From NCBI GenBank assembly GCA_003135495.1, contig PLBX01000301.1:1-8266 (forward strand): a stretch of DNA of 8,266 bases, given 5' to 3'. This DNA is from Acidobacteriaceae bacterium (lineage in GTDB: Bacteria > Acidobacteriota > Terriglobia > Terriglobales > Acidobacteriaceae). Positions 6,985 to 8,266 of the stretch are shown here, piece after piece (positions within the stretch are counted from its first letter, which is position 1; every line of letters begins with the position of its first letter). Below the pieces are notes generated by a model, which was not told the DNA's origin, did no database searches, and saw only the letters and a program-made list of their open reading frames with translations. Made by a program: the position numbers and the translations under genes.

Positions 6985-7133
6985 CGCTGCCTTGAATATC
7001 AAAGGGCTGCTGACTTTGGGTCTGCCCAGTTTCGAACTACTCCCGCGCCGCTGCACTTGTAAAGCAAGCTTTCTGCATGTTAAGGTGCGCCGTCGCTGCT
7101 ACATTGTTTTAGCAATGCAATCTTGTTGACCAC

Positions 7134-7137
7134 GAGG
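7134..7137 (+). promoter_or_regulatory. Ribosome binding site of the OPT transporter gene
   Basis: GAGG lies 5 bases before the ATG at 7143. It fixes the start of the transporter, since the following ATG codons in frame (residues 23 and 25) lack such a site and would trim the N-terminal tail. Confidence 0.6.
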
Positions 7138-7142
7138 CCTTC

Positions 7143-8266
7143 ATGAGCACGCCCGCAGGCGATGTACCCGGCGCCATCCGCAAGCATCGCCCCTACGTTC
7201 CCGAAACCATGCAAATGAAGGAACTAACCTTCCGCGCCATGTTCCTTGGTCTGATCCTCACCGTTGTATTAGGCGCGGCCAATGCTTATCTGGGATTGCG
7301 AGCTGGTATCACCATCGCCGCCACTTATCCCGCGGCAGTGATTTCCATGGCGTTCCTGCGCGCGTGGAAGGGATCGCTTCTCGAAGAAAACATCGCTCGT
7401 ACTGCGGGCTCCATCGGCGAATCCGTGGCCGCCGGCGCCATCTTTACTTTGCCCGCATTCGTGCTCGCCGGAGCGTGGCCATCGTTCTGGTCCTTCGACT
7501 CTTATTGGAAGTCGACGTCGTTGATCATGGTAGGCAGCATCCTCGGCGTCCTGTTCATTTCACTAGTTCGCCGCGTCATGGTGGAAGACCCCGAGCTGCC
7601 CTTCCCCGAGTCCGTGGCGGCCTCGGAAATTCACAAGGCTGGGCAGCGTGGCGCGCAGGCCGCAAAATATCTCTTCTGGAATATCGGCGTTGGCGGTCTC
7701 GTTTACATTCTGGGCAGCTTCGGACTCTTCGCTCCCGGAAAGGATTTTTATTTCACTGTCGGAAGCCTTGGCCGCAGCCAGGTCCGGCTCGGTCTCGCCG
7801 GAAGCAACAACATTGTACCCACGGGCGGCACCAGCACCTTCGCCGCTCCCAGCGTCAGCCCCGCCTATCTCGGAGTCGGCTACATCATCGGCCTCCGGCT
7901 CGCCTCCATCCAGTTCGCCGGCGGTGTGCTGGCCTGGGGATTAATGGTCCCGCTACTTATCTATTTCCTCGGTCCCCAGATCAAGCACTACCTGCCCGCA
8001 GATACGCCTGACGACTGGACGACCATGGCGATTTCCGTGTGGAAATTCATCGTGCGTCCGATCGCCGTTGGAGGGATGCTGGTGGGCGCGGCTTACACCC
8101 TGTTCAAGATGCGCAAGAGCCTGACGGAGGGGCTGGGCAAGGCATTTTCCGATTTGCGCCAAACCGCGGACGAGCAATCCAAACTCTCTCGTACCGAGCG
8201 CTACATGAGTTCGAAGACGGTCTTCGGTCTCATCGCGCTGATGTTCGTGCTCATGTGCCTGCTTTA
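7143..8266 (+). CDS. OPT family oligopeptide transporter, N-terminal part (runs off the window)
   Basis: From the ATG at 7143 the frame stays open to the window edge, giving 374 codons plus 2 bases. A short hydrophilic tail of about 28 residues is followed by OPT hallmarks: a first helix ending in GAANAYLGLRAGITIAA (44-60), then AAVISMAFLR, NIARTAGSIGESVAAGAIFTLPAF (83-106) and EDPELPFPESVAASEIHKAG (148-167). Further hydrophobic segments lie at about 127-142, 179-197, 240-276, 302-320 and 358-374. Bacterial OPT proteins of this type are inner-membrane carriers of about 600-700 residues thought to take up oligopeptides or metal-chelate peptides with protons, so a little over half is visible. 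The substrate cannot be told from sequence. It is transcribed away from comF with its own ribosome site, and any operon partners lie downstream. Confidence 0.93.
   Translation, partial: MSTPAGDVPGAIRKHRPYVPETMQMKELTFRAMFLGLILTVVLGAANAYLGLRAGITIAATYPAAVISMAFLRAWKGSLLEENIARTAGSIGESVAAGAIFTLPAFVLAGAWPSFWSFDSYWKSTSLIMVGSILGVLFISLVRRVMVEDPELPFPESVAASEIHKAGQRGAQAAKYLFWNIGVGGLVYILGSFGLFAPGKDFYFTVGSLGRSQVRLGLAGSNNIVPTGGTSTFAAPSVSPAYLGVGYIIGLRLASIQFAGGVLAWGLMVPLLIYFLGPQIKHYLPADTPDDWTTMAISVWKFIVRPIAVGGMLVGAAYTLFKMRKSLTEGLGKAFSDLRQTADEQSKLSRTERYMSSKTVFGLIALMFVLMCLL

Larger units (their letters stand above)
6873..7142. other. Divergent intergenic region between comF and the OPT transporter
   Basis: This is the only divergent gap in the window, about 270 bp, and it must hold promoters for both sides. 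The comF side has the TATACT box described separately. On the transporter side I see no convincing -35/-10 pair. A 5-2-5 dyad, AAAGCAAGCTTT at 7061-7072, could be a protein site but may be chance. No small gene with a ribosome site was seen. Confidence 0.5.

Noticed and set aside
7364..8011. Plus-strand open frame of 215 codons overlapping the OPT gene
   Set aside because: The product is extremely Arg/His-rich and out of frame with the clear OPT transporter sequence.

Overview
The window is about 8.3 kb of moderately GC-rich, gene-dense bacterial chromosome. Compact minus-strand gene runs, a PASTA protein beside an RsmB-type gene, and the overall protein character suggest a soil bacterium of the Acidobacteria (Koribacter-like). 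That placement is inference from gene content, because there is no rRNA or other decisive marker here. I see no mobile element, CRISPR array, tRNA or rRNA gene.

Layout. (1) Positions 1-156 (+) hold the last 51 codons of an RsmB/Sun-type 16S rRNA m5C methyltransferase. It converges with the next gene across only 14 bp. (2) Positions 171-6872 are a minus-strand block, read from right to left. It starts with a ComF-type phosphoribosyltransferase and, 4 bp downstream, an HNH endonuclease. Next come a class-III PLP enzyme resembling glutamate-1-semialdehyde aminomutase and, 13 bp downstream, a divergent pyrroline-5-carboxylate-reductase-like enzyme. The block ends with a secreted DUF885 metallohydrolase and a membrane-anchored protein with three PASTA domains. 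(3) After a divergent intergenic region of about 270 bp, positions 7143-8266 (+) hold the first 374 codons of an OPT-family oligopeptide transporter, cut by the window edge.

How the genes work together. comF and the HNH gene look translationally coupled, because the ribosome site of the second lies in the last codons of the first. The aminotransferase and reductase form a second tight pair. Both keep their cofactor motifs but have altered substrate-contact motifs, so they may form an uncharacterised amino-acid or imine route rather than heme and proline synthesis. The DUF885 protein and PASTA protein both act outside the cytoplasmic membrane. An OPT transporter next to a region encoding a putative secreted peptidase would fit peptide scavenging, but nothing in the sequence proves a link.

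Most of the window is ordinary chromosomal housekeeping and metabolism. The best candidate for something undescribed is the aminotransferase/reductase pair. A second point of interest is the apparently leaderless promoter of the PASTA gene.
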